From an uncultured Bacteroidales bacterium (lineage in GTDB: Bacteria; Bacteroidota; Bacteroidia; Bacteroidales; Muribaculaceae), in contig CATZGB010000017.1 of assembly GCA_958418815.1 (NCBI GenBank), forward strand, positions 1-59,268: a DNA stretch of 59,268 nt, written 5' to 3'. Below, piece after piece: positions 50,741-57,547 of the stretch. The notes under the pieces were generated by a model. It worked only from the letters and a program-made list of their open reading frames with translations. It was not told the DNA's origin and ran no database searches. A program made the position numbers and the translations under genes. How positions within the stretch are numbered: position 1 is the first letter of the stretch; each line of letters starts with the position of its first letter.

Positions 50741-51061
50741 ATGGAAAATTATAACGGAATAGCAATATCCAAGAACGACAAGGAATTTGTCGTGGCGTTT
50801 GACAACTTTGTCAACGGCAAAATGCAATCCGCAACCAACACAGGAAAGGCACTCGCCACAATACACCGCTATTTGCAGTCGCAGGCTTTCAAGGTGTGCG
50901 TGGCTTATATCCGTCAGCTCGCTGTCAACTACCGCACCGGCTATTACGATGAGCGAAACGAAACGGCAGCCCGGAGAGCGGCGATGATGTACGACACACT
51001 GATGAACGGCGATGAAATCTATGACCCCGAATATAAAGAACTAAAGGATAAAAGCGTATGA
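50741..51061 (+). CDS. Unknown helical protein of leader cluster B
   Basis: 106 residues. NGIAISKNDKEFVVAFDNFVNGKMQSATNTGKALATIHRYLQSQAFKVCVAYIRQLAVNYRTGYYDERNETAARRAAMMYD: mainly helical, fairly neutral. It overlaps the next gene by 4 bases (ATGA). Similar proteins occur in Bacteroides mobile elements as hypotheticals. No function assigned. Confidence 0.65.
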   Translation: MENYNGIAISKNDKEFVVAFDNFVNGKMQSATNTGKALATIHRYLQSQAFKVCVAYIRQLAVNYRTGYYDERNETAARRAAMMYDTLMNGDEIYDPEYKELKDKSV

Positions 51062-51225
51062 ACGACACCGATTTTCCCGAATACGGACGCCAGTGCGAGT
51101 TGCTGACACCGTGGCGAGGCTACCACCGTGGCACAATCGTAGGACTGAACGGCTACCGCTTCATCATCGAGGTAAGCAGTGGCGCGAGGATTGAACTTTA
51201 CGAAGATGAAATTGAATTTGACTGA
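51058..51225 (+). CDS. 55-residue protein of leader cluster B
   Basis: Encodes a short protein with GRQCELLTPWRGYHRGTIVGLNGYRFIIEVSSGARIELYEDEIEFD, a compact beta pattern like a small SH3-type barrel. The ATGA overlap with the upstream gene and the two-base gap to the downstream gene support translation. Function unknown. Confidence 0.6.
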   Translation: MNDTDFPEYGRQCELLTPWRGYHRGTIVGLNGYRFIIEVSSGARIELYEDEIEFD

Positions 51226-51227
51226 CT

Positions 51228-51590
51228 ATGAACAGACTGTTGACACCGAAATTTGAGGAAGCCATAAAGGACTATCCTCTGTACTCGCAGGACGGCAAGG
51301 AGAGAAATGCCGTGTGCGTGGCGATATTCACTATCGGAAATATCCGTTGGTTTGTGCTTGAGGGAAACAAGGAGGGAGACGATACAACCCTTTTCTGCAT
51401 AGTGGTAGGACTCGGCGAAGATGAATACGGCTATGTGTCGCTCAACGAACTTGCCGATGTCGAACTCGACTATCGCAAACAAGGCTTCGGCATTATCCGA
51501 GTGATACAAATGCCGTATTTCACCCCATGCCCCATAGGGCAGATAAGCGACAAAAGGCTTCAAGACTTCTTGAACCGTCTCTATGATTGA
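51228..51590 (+). CDS. DUF2958-like protein of leader cluster B
   Basis: 120 residues. KFEEAIKDYPLYSQDGKERNAVCVAIFTIGNIRWFVLEGNKEGDDTTLFCIVVGLGEDEYGYVSLNELADVEL resembles DUF2958 proteins of plasmids and ICEs (LLxxYPLYSQDxxxDxxVxAKFFxxxxxxWYxxEG pattern), in my judgement. These are widespread on conjugative elements and lack a known function. A perfect hairpin follows at 51599. Confidence 0.7.
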   Translation: MNRLLTPKFEEAIKDYPLYSQDGKERNAVCVAIFTIGNIRWFVLEGNKEGDDTTLFCIVVGLGEDEYGYVSLNELADVELDYRKQGFGIIRVIQMPYFTPCPIGQISDKRLQDFLNRLYD

Positions 51591-51598
51591 CCGAACAC

Positions 51599-51627
51599 GT
51601 CAGCCGTGGTGTTGTGCCACGGCTGAC
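51599..51627 (+). other. Perfect hairpin between cluster B genes
   Basis: GTCAGCCGTGG (51599-51609) and CCACGGCTGAC (51617-51627) pair over 11 bp with a 7-base loop, followed by ATTATA. Could reduce read-through or stabilise the upstream mRNA. A second hairpin of similar style precedes the next paralogue. Confidence 0.6.
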
Positions 51628-51643
51628 ATTATACCGTAAGAAT

Positions 51644-52024
51644 ATGGATATACAAGATATAATCGACAAGATAACCGAATGTGCCGAAGCTAACGGCTGG
51701 CACGTCCATACTGAAAGATACCGCGACACTGATTTATGGCTGTTTGAGTTCTCGCAATACACAAAGGCAGGGCAGGATTTTAATTTCTCGGCTGAAATGA
51801 GATATGCCGACCCCGATACTTTGATAAAGTCAGTGAGAGAATATTACGAGAACTATGACCCCGATGAGGAGGCATATCTCTGGATTGGCGATGACGGACA
51901 CGGCAAGAACGGTGCGCCATACCATATCTCGGATATTGTAGCCGACATGGAGGACGCGGAGTCCATGGTCGGCACTCTGCTTGAAGCCTTTGAGGGACTT
52001 GACTTTGACCCATGCGGTGAATAG
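51644..52024 (+). CDS. Cluster B paralogue 1, unknown
   Basis: 126 residues from ATG 51644 (upstream ATG at 51587 would run through the hairpin). DIQDIIDKITECAEANGWHVHTERYRDTDLWLFEFSQYTKAGQDFNFSAEM is matched block by block by the protein at 52093 (IIQVAAQCGWSVTANVRYGNITSFDFRRNTESGVPFCFSADM). Acidic overall. Small acidic proteins in this setting could mimic DNA; not shown. Confidence 0.68.
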   Translation: MDIQDIIDKITECAEANGWHVHTERYRDTDLWLFEFSQYTKAGQDFNFSAEMRYADPDTLIKSVREYYENYDPDEEAYLWIGDDGHGKNGAPYHISDIVADMEDAESMVGTLLEAFEGLDFDPCGE

Positions 52025-52045
52025 AGCCTTACTTTTCAAAATTCG

Positions 52046-52076
52046 GTCTGCCACCTCCATGCCGGACGTGGCAGAC
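52046..52076 (+). other. Perfect hairpin before paralogue 2
   Basis: GTCTGCCAC (52046-52054) and GTGGCAGAC (52068-52076) pair perfectly, with an inner TCC/GGA pair. The gene at 52093 starts 16 bases later, so the stem lies in its untranslated region. Confidence 0.6.
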
Positions 52077-52092
52077 ATAAACGTGTACTGAC

Positions 52093-52464
52093 ATGATTTT
52101 ACAAACCATAATCCAAGTTGCCGCACAATGCGGCTGGAGCGTGACCGCCAATGTGAGATACGGAAACATCACCTCTTTCGATTTCCGACGGAATACCGAG
52201 AGCGGAGTGCCGTTCTGCTTCTCAGCCGACATGACCGGTGGCAAACCGGCTTCGCTGGTGGACGACATACTGTCGTTCATCGACGCTTTCCAACCCGACA
52301 TCTTCGCGCGGCAGTGGTGCCGGATTTCGGGAGCCGGAGAGAGCCGCTATGCTCAGACACTCTCCGACATGGACGGCATACGCATCCAGGCATGGCTACT
52401 CGCCATTGACCTCTCCGAAGCCTTCTCCGCTCCGCGCCCCTCACCGTGGTATCTCTGGAACTGA
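52093..52464 (+). CDS. Cluster B paralogue 2, unknown
   Basis: 123 residues, related to the protein at 51644-52024 in its first 60 residues (helix ending CGW, then FxF strands and FSADM). The second half has IDAFQPDIFARQWCRISGAGESRYAQTLSDMDGIRIQAWLLAIDLSEAF. Last plus-strand gene; a hairpin shared with the convergent minus-strand gene follows. Function unknown. Confidence 0.68.
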   Translation: MILQTIIQVAAQCGWSVTANVRYGNITSFDFRRNTESGVPFCFSADMTGGKPASLVDDILSFIDAFQPDIFARQWCRISGAGESRYAQTLSDMDGIRIQAWLLAIDLSEAFSAPRPSPWYLWN

Positions 52465-52468
52465 CAGG

Positions 52469-52504
52469 GATTATAGCCCCTTGCGACCGCGCAGGGCTAT
52501 AATC
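52469..52504. terminator. Bidirectional hairpin between convergent genes
   Basis: GATTATAGCCC (52469-52479) and GGGCTATAATC (52494-52504) pair perfectly over 11 bp. It begins five bases after the last plus-strand gene and overlaps the last codons of the minus-strand HTH gene. Confidence 0.6.
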
Positions 52505-52701
52505 TCTATGATGTCGTTTCCGTTCAGCCGTGTCATGCCATTCACGAGCGTAGGTTTGGGGAACTGCTCGTCGTGGTCGAAGCAATAGTAGAAATATGAG
52601 CGACTTACGCCAAGTATTCTTGCTGCCTCTGATACGGTATATAGCCGTTTGCGGTCAATCGTTGAGATATTGACCTTCTTTTCTGTCCTACGTCTTGCCA
52701 T
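52471..52701 (-). CDS. AlpA/excisionase-like HTH protein
   Basis: 76 residues from ATG 52701; longer forms would run through the helicase-loader gene in another frame. RKRLYTVSEAARILGVSRSYFYYCFDHDEQFPKPTLVNGMTRLNGNDIIEIIA is a winged HTH of the AlpA/MerR excisionase type. It overlaps the loader gene by 14 bases and is last in the replication/excision operon. It may be an excisionase or a regulator. Confidence 0.8.
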   Translation of the reverse strand: MARRRTEKKVNISTIDRKRLYTVSEAARILGVSRSYFYYCFDHDEQFPKPTLVNGMTRLNGNDIIEIIALRGRKGL

Positions 52702-53401
52702 CGTCTTCGGATGTATAGGTTTTTCGGAACGTCTTGCCTCTAATCTCCACGAAATTGAACATTTCCTTGCATCTGTCGTAGATACGAGGTGAATAAACCT
52801 TTGACAGTTGCTTAAGCGACAGATTTGTAGTGGCATGGGTAAACTGGTTGTCACGCAGATCGTATCGCCGCTGAAGAACATACTGCATGACATTCTCAAA
52901 GTTGCCCCACCGTCCGGTAGGCGTTGTCTCGCTGCCAAGCTCATCAAACGCTTGGCGGGAACTGGTTATGTAGGTTTGTATGGCATAATAGCCGCCGTCG
53001 CGTGATTCATCGGAAAACTCCGCACAGATGTCGATAACGTTTGTCATACGAAACCAATACCTCATACCATCTTTAGGCGGACGTATGTCATGGCAGAATT
53101 GCCGGATTATGCGCAGAAGCGTTGATTTACCGGTGCCGATGTCGCCCCAAAGCAACAGTCCCCGGTCCGGGTCAAGTTTACCATCGTAATCTTTCAAAGC
53201 CCAATGAACGATGTCGTTCAAAATATTGCGTTGGTCGTCGCGGACGATATAGCCGGGGCAAATGGCTTTCGCACAACGCAAGAAATACTGCTTGTAGGCA
53301 TCAATCTTCGATAAGTCCGCAATCGGGTGTAATCGGTCCTCGGCGGCGGCCTGCATTTGGATTATAGCCTCTTTCGGGTTGATTTTTTGTGGGTATCTCA
53401 T
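52688..53401 (-). CDS. DnaC-like helicase-loader ATPase
   Basis: 237 residues. Walker A LLLWGDIGTGKSTLLRII (about 83-100) and a later ATTNLSLKQLSKVYSPRIYDRCKEMFNFVEIRGKTFR, the sensor and arginine-finger region of DnaC/IstB-type ATPases. It would load a replicative helicase on the excised element. The first 101 bases overlap the end of the upstream gene in another frame; an inner ATG at 53356 would still overlap. Confidence 0.83.
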   Translation of the reverse strand: MRYPQKINPKEAIIQMQAAAEDRLHPIADLSKIDAYKQYFLRCAKAICPGYIVRDDQRNILNDIVHWALKDYDGKLDPDRGLLLWGDIGTGKSTLLRIIRQFCHDIRPPKDGMRYWFRMTNVIDICAEFSDESRDGGYYAIQTYITSSRQAFDELGSETTPTGRWGNFENVMQYVLQRRYDLRDNQFTHATTNLSLKQLSKVYSPRIYDRCKEMFNFVEIRGKTFRKTYTSEDDGKT

Positions 53402-54146
53402 TCTTAGTCGTTTTTAATCTCAGCCGGGCCCAGTTGAGAAAATGTTTTTTGAAAGCCGAAAACGTGGAGTGCCAGTCTTCGGTTGAAATTGTCGCGTTGC
53501 TGAAATCATCAGCCAACGGTATCAGATCCGCCACTTCACAGTGCAGGCTCTTTGCCATTTCCGTCAAAGCGGTATCTGATTTTTTCAGTTTTTCTAAAAA
53601 TTCTTCTTCATGTGCGCGTTTACTCTCAATAAAAAGTTCTTTTATATTTTTTCTTTTATCTAAATATGCCAGCGTCCGGTCTTGCGTCTGATTGGCTGTT
53701 TCCTCCTGTGTTTCGATTGTCATTCCGATCGGTTCTTCATCGGACATATTGTCCTGCGGAAGCATCTGCGGCTCAATGCCTGAATTGTGGCAGGTCGTGT
53801 TTGTTCCATCATTTGCCATATTGAAGCAATACTTTTCAAAACCACATACAGATATAACTGTGATCAATCCGCTCTTTCTACGGGTAATCAAACCATCTTC
53901 CTCCAATGCTTCAAGGAAAGATACGACGGCTCTTTCATCGGCGTGCCACCGAGTACCCAGATACGCTATTGTCACAGGCCATTCTCCATAAGTCACCCGT
54001 ATGCGGATATTCGTGTCACCCACATACCTCATGCCCGGAGTTTTGGCGGCGCGGAATCTTATTTCGAGCCACCATTGATAACGCTGTGCATTATCCCAGA
54101 GCCAGTGCGTCATATCGTCTTCATAGACGGGCATCCATCTTGGCAT
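53301..54146 (-). CDS. Replication initiator-like protein (winged HTH start)
   Basis: 281 residues. Residues about 1-115 look like a replisome-organiser winged HTH (YEDDMTHWLWDNAQRYQWWLEIRFRAAKTPG ... TIAYLGTRWHADERAVVSFLEALEEDGLITRRKSGLITVIS). A polar linker (115-165) leads to a helical end (about 165-260, with WHSTFSAFKKHFLNWARLRL) like the DnaD-type or DUF7833 C-terminus. Together with the loader it forms a replication unit. Long 3' overlap with the loader gene. Confidence 0.72.
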   Translation of the reverse strand: MPRWMPVYEDDMTHWLWDNAQRYQWWLEIRFRAAKTPGMRYVGDTNIRIRVTYGEWPVTIAYLGTRWHADERAVVSFLEALEEDGLITRRKSGLITVISVCGFEKYCFNMANDGTNTTCHNSGIEPQMLPQDNMSDEEPIGMTIETQEETANQTQDRTLAYLDKRKNIKELFIESKRAHEEEFLEKLKKSDTALTEMAKSLHCEVADLIPLADDFSNATISTEDWHSTFSAFKKHFLNWARLRLKTTKNEIPTKNQPERGYNPNAGRRRGPITPDCGLIED

Positions 54147-54376
54147 AACTTATAGGTTTTGGAGAAGAAGCGAATAAGCTCGCTCCCACGGAAACGAGGA
54201 TAAGGCGAATCTTCACTAATTTCATATTCCAGCTTTTCAGGACCACTGACATAGCTGAATAATTCGATGTCTGCAAGGGCAAACATTGTTGCCACTTCCT
54301 GCCGGGTGTAGAGTCTTGACGGATCAACGGCGGGTAAAGATTTTGCTTTCATAAGCAAGTGTTTTATGCCTTCCAT
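54110..54376 (-). CDS. HTH-like small protein of the replication operon
   Basis: 88 residues. RLYTRQEVATMFALADIELFSYVSGPEKLEYEISEDSPYPRFRGSELIRFF has the layout of an excisionase-type winged HTH (helix RQEVATMF, wing, second helix SELIRFF), but with a long insert. Its end overlaps the initiator-like start by 37 bases. Perhaps a regulator or Xis-like factor. Confidence 0.6.
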   Translation of the reverse strand: MEGIKHLLMKAKSLPAVDPSRLYTRQEVATMFALADIELFSYVSGPEKLEYEISEDSPYPRFRGSELIRFFSKTYKLCQDGCPSMKTI

Positions 54377-54666
54377 AGTACAATGGCAAGCGTGTTAATA
54401 CTACTTGCCCCACTGTTCATGGGTTGACGCGTCCCTTTACGATGAAGCCATGTGATGGCATCTTGACAATTCATCGTATCAGATTCACCCTCCGTTGAAA
54501 GATGCGGTTTATAATCCGTGCTTACGGAAGATGCGACATTGCGTGCATTTAGGCAATATGCTATCATCGACAGTCAGGTTATAAAGGAATGTAAGACCAT
54601 CCCAGGGTGGAGCCTTGATTATTTTGTAATGTGCCACACCTTGCTAAAGTTTTACGGGTTGATTTC
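54377..54666. other. 290-base stretch without a supported gene
   Basis: A 67-codon frame on the minus strand (54364-54567) overlaps the following HTH gene by 13 bases, but it shows no family, no hydrophobic or charged pattern and no clear ribosome site. I regard the stretch as probably non-coding leader or spacer between the two HTH genes. Confidence 0.4.
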
Positions 54667-54984
54667 TCACGGTTTACCGAAATTTTGATTCAGCACGTCC
54701 TTTATATCCGACATTTTGTATAGTGGAGTTTTCCCTATCTTCACCGGCACAAGATAACCGTCTTTCTCCCATCGGAGAAGTGTGCTGTATGAACGGTTGA
54801 AAATCTTGCAGGCTTCCTCTCGCGTCACCGTAGCCAACTCTTCATCGTAGGCTCTTTTTTCGTCCTCAGACTCTCGAATCATCTGGAGAAATTCTCGGAA
54901 TGCCACTTTCATATCAGAGGCATCGACCACAAGATATATTCCCTTGGGTCCATCAAGTATGGAATTGATAATTTCTGCTGCCAT
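54667..54984 (-). CDS. Excisionase-type HTH protein (MerR/HTH_17-like)
   Basis: 105 residues. The C-terminal half (TVTREEACKIFNRSYSTLLRWEKDGYLVPVKIGKTPLYKMSDIKDVL, about 50-95) is a typical HTH_17 excisionase domain as in Bacteroides Xis proteins. The N-terminal half is helical. Autoregulation is likely, since a perfect palindrome overlaps its promoter (55010-55035). It may control excision or the replication operon. Confidence 0.82.
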   Translation of the reverse strand: MAAEIINSILDGPKGIYLVVDASDMKVAFREFLQMIRESEDEKRAYDEELATVTREEACKIFNRSYSTLLRWEKDGYLVPVKIGKTPLYKMSDIKDVLNQNFGKP

Positions 54985-55009
54985 ATCCTTTGATTTTAGA
55001 ATTATGGCA

Positions 55010-55035
55010 CAAAAATAGAGCCCTGTACGTACAGG
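55010..55035 (-). promoter_or_regulatory. Promoter with palindromic operator (HTH gene)
   Basis: On the minus strand TATTTTTG (55010-55017) fits TAnnTTTG. A perfect 14-bp palindrome CCTGTACGTACAGG (55022-55035) lies just upstream, in the spacer where RNA polymerase would bind, a natural site for a dimeric repressor. 55036-55123 holds no gene. Confidence 0.6.
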
Positions 55036-55123
55036 ACTCCTTTAACTTTTATATCCTCTGCTTAAATTTAAGGGATTAAAGTTTAAGCGATAGGACGGTA
55101 TGATATGTTTTGAATATGAACGG

Positions 55124-55870
55124 CTATTGTTTCAGTAACTTAGCTTCCATTTCTCTTCCCCACTCGTCAATATAGAAATGCTCGTCGGGACTTGCGATTA
55201 TATTTATTACTGCGGCATTGGTACAGGTCATTCCAAGTTCTCTTACAAGTGACTTTCCCTGCGGTTTTTTGAGCAACAGACGATGTTTTATAGCTATATT
55301 GAGAATCATGGCTATTTTCACACCTTCGGCAGATATGGGTGCAGCCAATTCCTTCAGCCTGCGGTATATCTCATCATTTGTAAGATGCGGATAATTTTTG
55401 TTCTCAATAATGTCGTATCTTATACTGCGATAGTGCTCTCCGACTTGTTCGTATGGGCTATTGTAACCTTTTGGATCTTTATTGTCACAGGCTGGTATCG
55501 TTATATTTTCATTCGTCTTTATAACTCCGGGGAACAGGTTTTCTATCGGAGGTATCCAGAGGAAAACTATCCTGTCATAAATCCTTTTCGATACTGCGGC
55601 ATTGTCAGAATGAACATCGTTATTCTCAGCATACCACGCAAGATATGATGATAGACTACGGTATAACTGGCCTACAAAATAATCACTTCCTTTATCCTTT
55701 ACCTCGGTTCTGATGGCTTTTTCATATTCAAGCTGATTGTCAGCCAAATATTCTGACAGACCGTTCAATCCGTCAGCCGAGGCTGTGCAGACCGTATTTC
55801 GGATAAGACAAAGGTCCGAAATCATCTTGCCGATGGAGTGCTGTATATCTACTATATCCATGATATTCAT
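55124..55870 (-). CDS. Unknown protein of the XRE-PIN module
   Basis: 248 residues, mainly helical, soluble, without recognised motifs: IVDIQHSIGKMISDLCLIRNTVCTASADGLNGLSEYLADNQLEYEKAI near the start and NAAVINIIASPDEHFYIDEWGREMEAKLLKQ at the end. Its ATG overlaps the PIN gene stop (ATGA), so it is made together with PIN and XRE-ImmA. It could be an immunity factor, co-effector or substrate adaptor. This is the least explained part of the module. Confidence 0.7.
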   Translation of the reverse strand: MNIMDIVDIQHSIGKMISDLCLIRNTVCTASADGLNGLSEYLADNQLEYEKAIRTEVKDKGSDYFVGQLYRSLSSYLAWYAENNDVHSDNAAVSKRIYDRIVFLWIPPIENLFPGVIKTNENITIPACDNKDPKGYNSPYEQVGEHYRSIRYDIIENKNYPHLTNDEIYRRLKELAAPISAEGVKIAMILNIAIKHRLLLKKPQGKSLVRELGMTCTNAAVINIIASPDEHFYIDEWGREMEAKLLKQ

Positions 55871-56376
55871 GTGTCGTTACCCCAACGGTCAATCCGTCTT
55901 TGAATCTCGGACTTCGGCAGGCGCACGTTGATTGAGTATAATTCTTTCAATTTTCCTGCGGCCACCTCCGGAGAAATGACCGAATGTGCCACAAGTTCAT
56001 CGAATATAAAAAGGATGCCGTGAACAGTGAGATTATGGGACTCGGCATATCTGCGTAGCTGGCGGTCGCCGGTAAGCAGAGTAATATTATGTTTACGGGC
56101 ATAATAGCATACCGAGCAGTCCGGTATGGAAAGGTTGCCGGACACGGCGGCGTGTTCATTTACAATCTCAATAAGTTCCTCAGCTGTAAAGCTCTCGACC
56201 GTAATCTTCCCTTCTTTGACAAGACGCCCCATATCTTCTTGCTGTCGATTATCGACAATTTCTGCCATCACAAAATCCACCGTGCGTATTTCGTAAGGCA
56301 AATCGCAAAGTTGACTTAGCAATCCTATCGAGTGAAGATCGATGAAGATATTTGTATCGTTGACAATTATCTCCAT
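55867..56376 (-). CDS. PIN-domain ribonuclease-like protein
   Basis: 169 residues. The acidic residues of a PIN active site can be placed: Asp7 in VNDTNIFID, Glu39 in VMAEIVD, Asp86 in IPDCSVCYYA and Asp104 in LLTGDRQLRR. This suggests a metal-dependent RNase of the VapC or DUF3368 kind. It begins 4 bases after the XRE-ImmA stop. PIN genes next to Xre-ImmA (COG2856) genes have been proposed as toxin-antitoxin pairs; here XRE-ImmA would be the antitoxin/regulator. Confidence 0.82.
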   Translation of the reverse strand: MEIIVNDTNIFIDLHSIGLLSQLCDLPYEIRTVDFVMAEIVDNRQQEDMGRLVKEGKITVESFTAEELIEIVNEHAAVSGNLSIPDCSVCYYARKHNITLLTGDRQLRRYAESHNLTVHGILFIFDELVAHSVISPEVAAGKLKELYSINVRLPKSEIQRRIDRWGNDT

Positions 56377-56380
56377 CTTC

Positions 56381-57439
56381 TCACACTAATTGAAGCTGAG
56401 ACTTGACGCTCTCGACAGAGGTGTTCAGTAGCACAGCGGCTTTAGAAAAAGAGATGACTTCATCGGCCAACGCACGATAAACCATGCGTGCGAACCGTCC
56501 TGACCGCTCGCTTACTACACGTGAGGTCTCGACAAGTTTCTTGAAATCAGGAAGTCTGTTCTTCTTAGTCTGAAAACCGGAATAACGCTTGTCGGAAATC
56601 ACATTATTTGAGCGCAAGGCTATCATAATATCGTCGATAGATATGCCGAACTGACGCTGTATGTCAGTCAGTTCTGATAAAGATATGTCATGCCTCGAAT
56701 CTCCCAACTTCGATTTAAGCACACTGACAGGAAGTAACAATTCACTCGCGAAAGCGTTGCAGATATGCTCAACTTCCTTCGACGATACATCTTCAGGAAT
56801 ATCAAGAAGCAGATGCCCTAACTCATGCAAGGCGGTGAAGCGTTTGCGCTCAGTAGGGAAGTTGCCGTTAACCACAATAAGAGGAATAGAGCCGTTGGCA
56901 TAACCGCTCAATCCGTCAAAGTCGGTATCCTCTGCAATCTCAATTACCTTTACGCCATTATCCTCCAGAACTTCTATTGCGTTGGTTATGCCGTCATATC
57001 CCAAGCCAAGATGCTTGCGTACTTCATTGGCATGAAGTACCGCTTCATCAGTGTTGGATACACGCTTGCGCGGCATTGAAAATTCAGTAGAACAACCGCA
57101 AAGCTGTTCCACCTCCAGATAACGCTCCAGTTCCTCCCGCACCTTCTCCCTCACAGCCATCGCCATGCGTTCAGGGAATTTTGGTTTCTTACGAAATTCC
57201 ACACGGTCAACCTCCACGGTGAACGGACGGAAAAAGTAATCAATCTTGACACCAAGAGCCGCCGCAAGTGCTATCAGCACACGACTGTCCGGCATCATCA
57301 ATCCTTTCTCATACTTATTTATGGCCTGCCGGGTTATGGCTGGAGTGACACAGTGAGAAAGTTTCTCCAACGAAAAACCTTTCATCATACGGGCCTGTCT
57401 AAGACGGCGCGAAAATATGTCGTTAGTCTGCTTGTTCAT
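56381..57439 (-). CDS. XRE regulator fused to ImmA/IrrE metallopeptidase
   Basis: 352 residues from ATG 57439, downstream of the predicted transcription start; an ATG at 57490 lies upstream of the -7 element and is rejected. HTH_XRE at about 8-70 (RRLRQARMMKGFSLEKLSHC ... TRQAINKYEKGLMMPDSRVLIALAAALGV), ImmA/IrrE zincin at about 150-240 with ALHELGHLLLD (His205, Glu206, His209). Such fusions sense stress and cleave or release a repressor. It probably represses its own promoter through the inverted repeat at 57456-57491. Confidence 0.87.
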   Translation of the reverse strand: MNKQTNDIFSRRLRQARMMKGFSLEKLSHCVTPAITRQAINKYEKGLMMPDSRVLIALAAALGVKIDYFFRPFTVEVDRVEFRKKPKFPERMAMAVREKVREELERYLEVEQLCGCSTEFSMPRKRVSNTDEAVLHANEVRKHLGLGYDGITNAIEVLEDNGVKVIEIAEDTDFDGLSGYANGSIPLIVVNGNFPTERKRFTALHELGHLLLDIPEDVSSKEVEHICNAFASELLLPVSVLKSKLGDSRHDISLSELTDIQRQFGISIDDIMIALRSNNVISDKRYSGFQTKKNRLPDFKKLVETSRVVSERSGRFARMVYRALADEVISFSKAAVLLNTSVESVKSQLQLV

Positions 57440-57455
57440 GTTGATATATCCTTTG

Positions 57456-57491
57456 GTTGACAAAGTTAATAAAAATATTTGATTTGTCAAC
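57456..57491 (-). promoter_or_regulatory. Promoter flanked by a perfect inverted repeat
   Basis: GTTGACAAA (57456-57464) and TTTGTCAAC (57483-57491) are perfect 9-bp arms around the minus-strand -7 element TAACTTTG (57461-57468). A dimeric XRE repressor bound here would cover the promoter of its own operon. Confidence 0.7.
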
Positions 57492-57547
57492 TATGAATAG
57501 AGGGGAAATGTTCAGCCATAGCTGATTATCTCCCCTCAAAATCCGGA

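Noticed and set aside
54364..54567. 67-codon minus-strand frame between two HTH genes
   Set aside because: No supporting features; kept only as part of a gap description.
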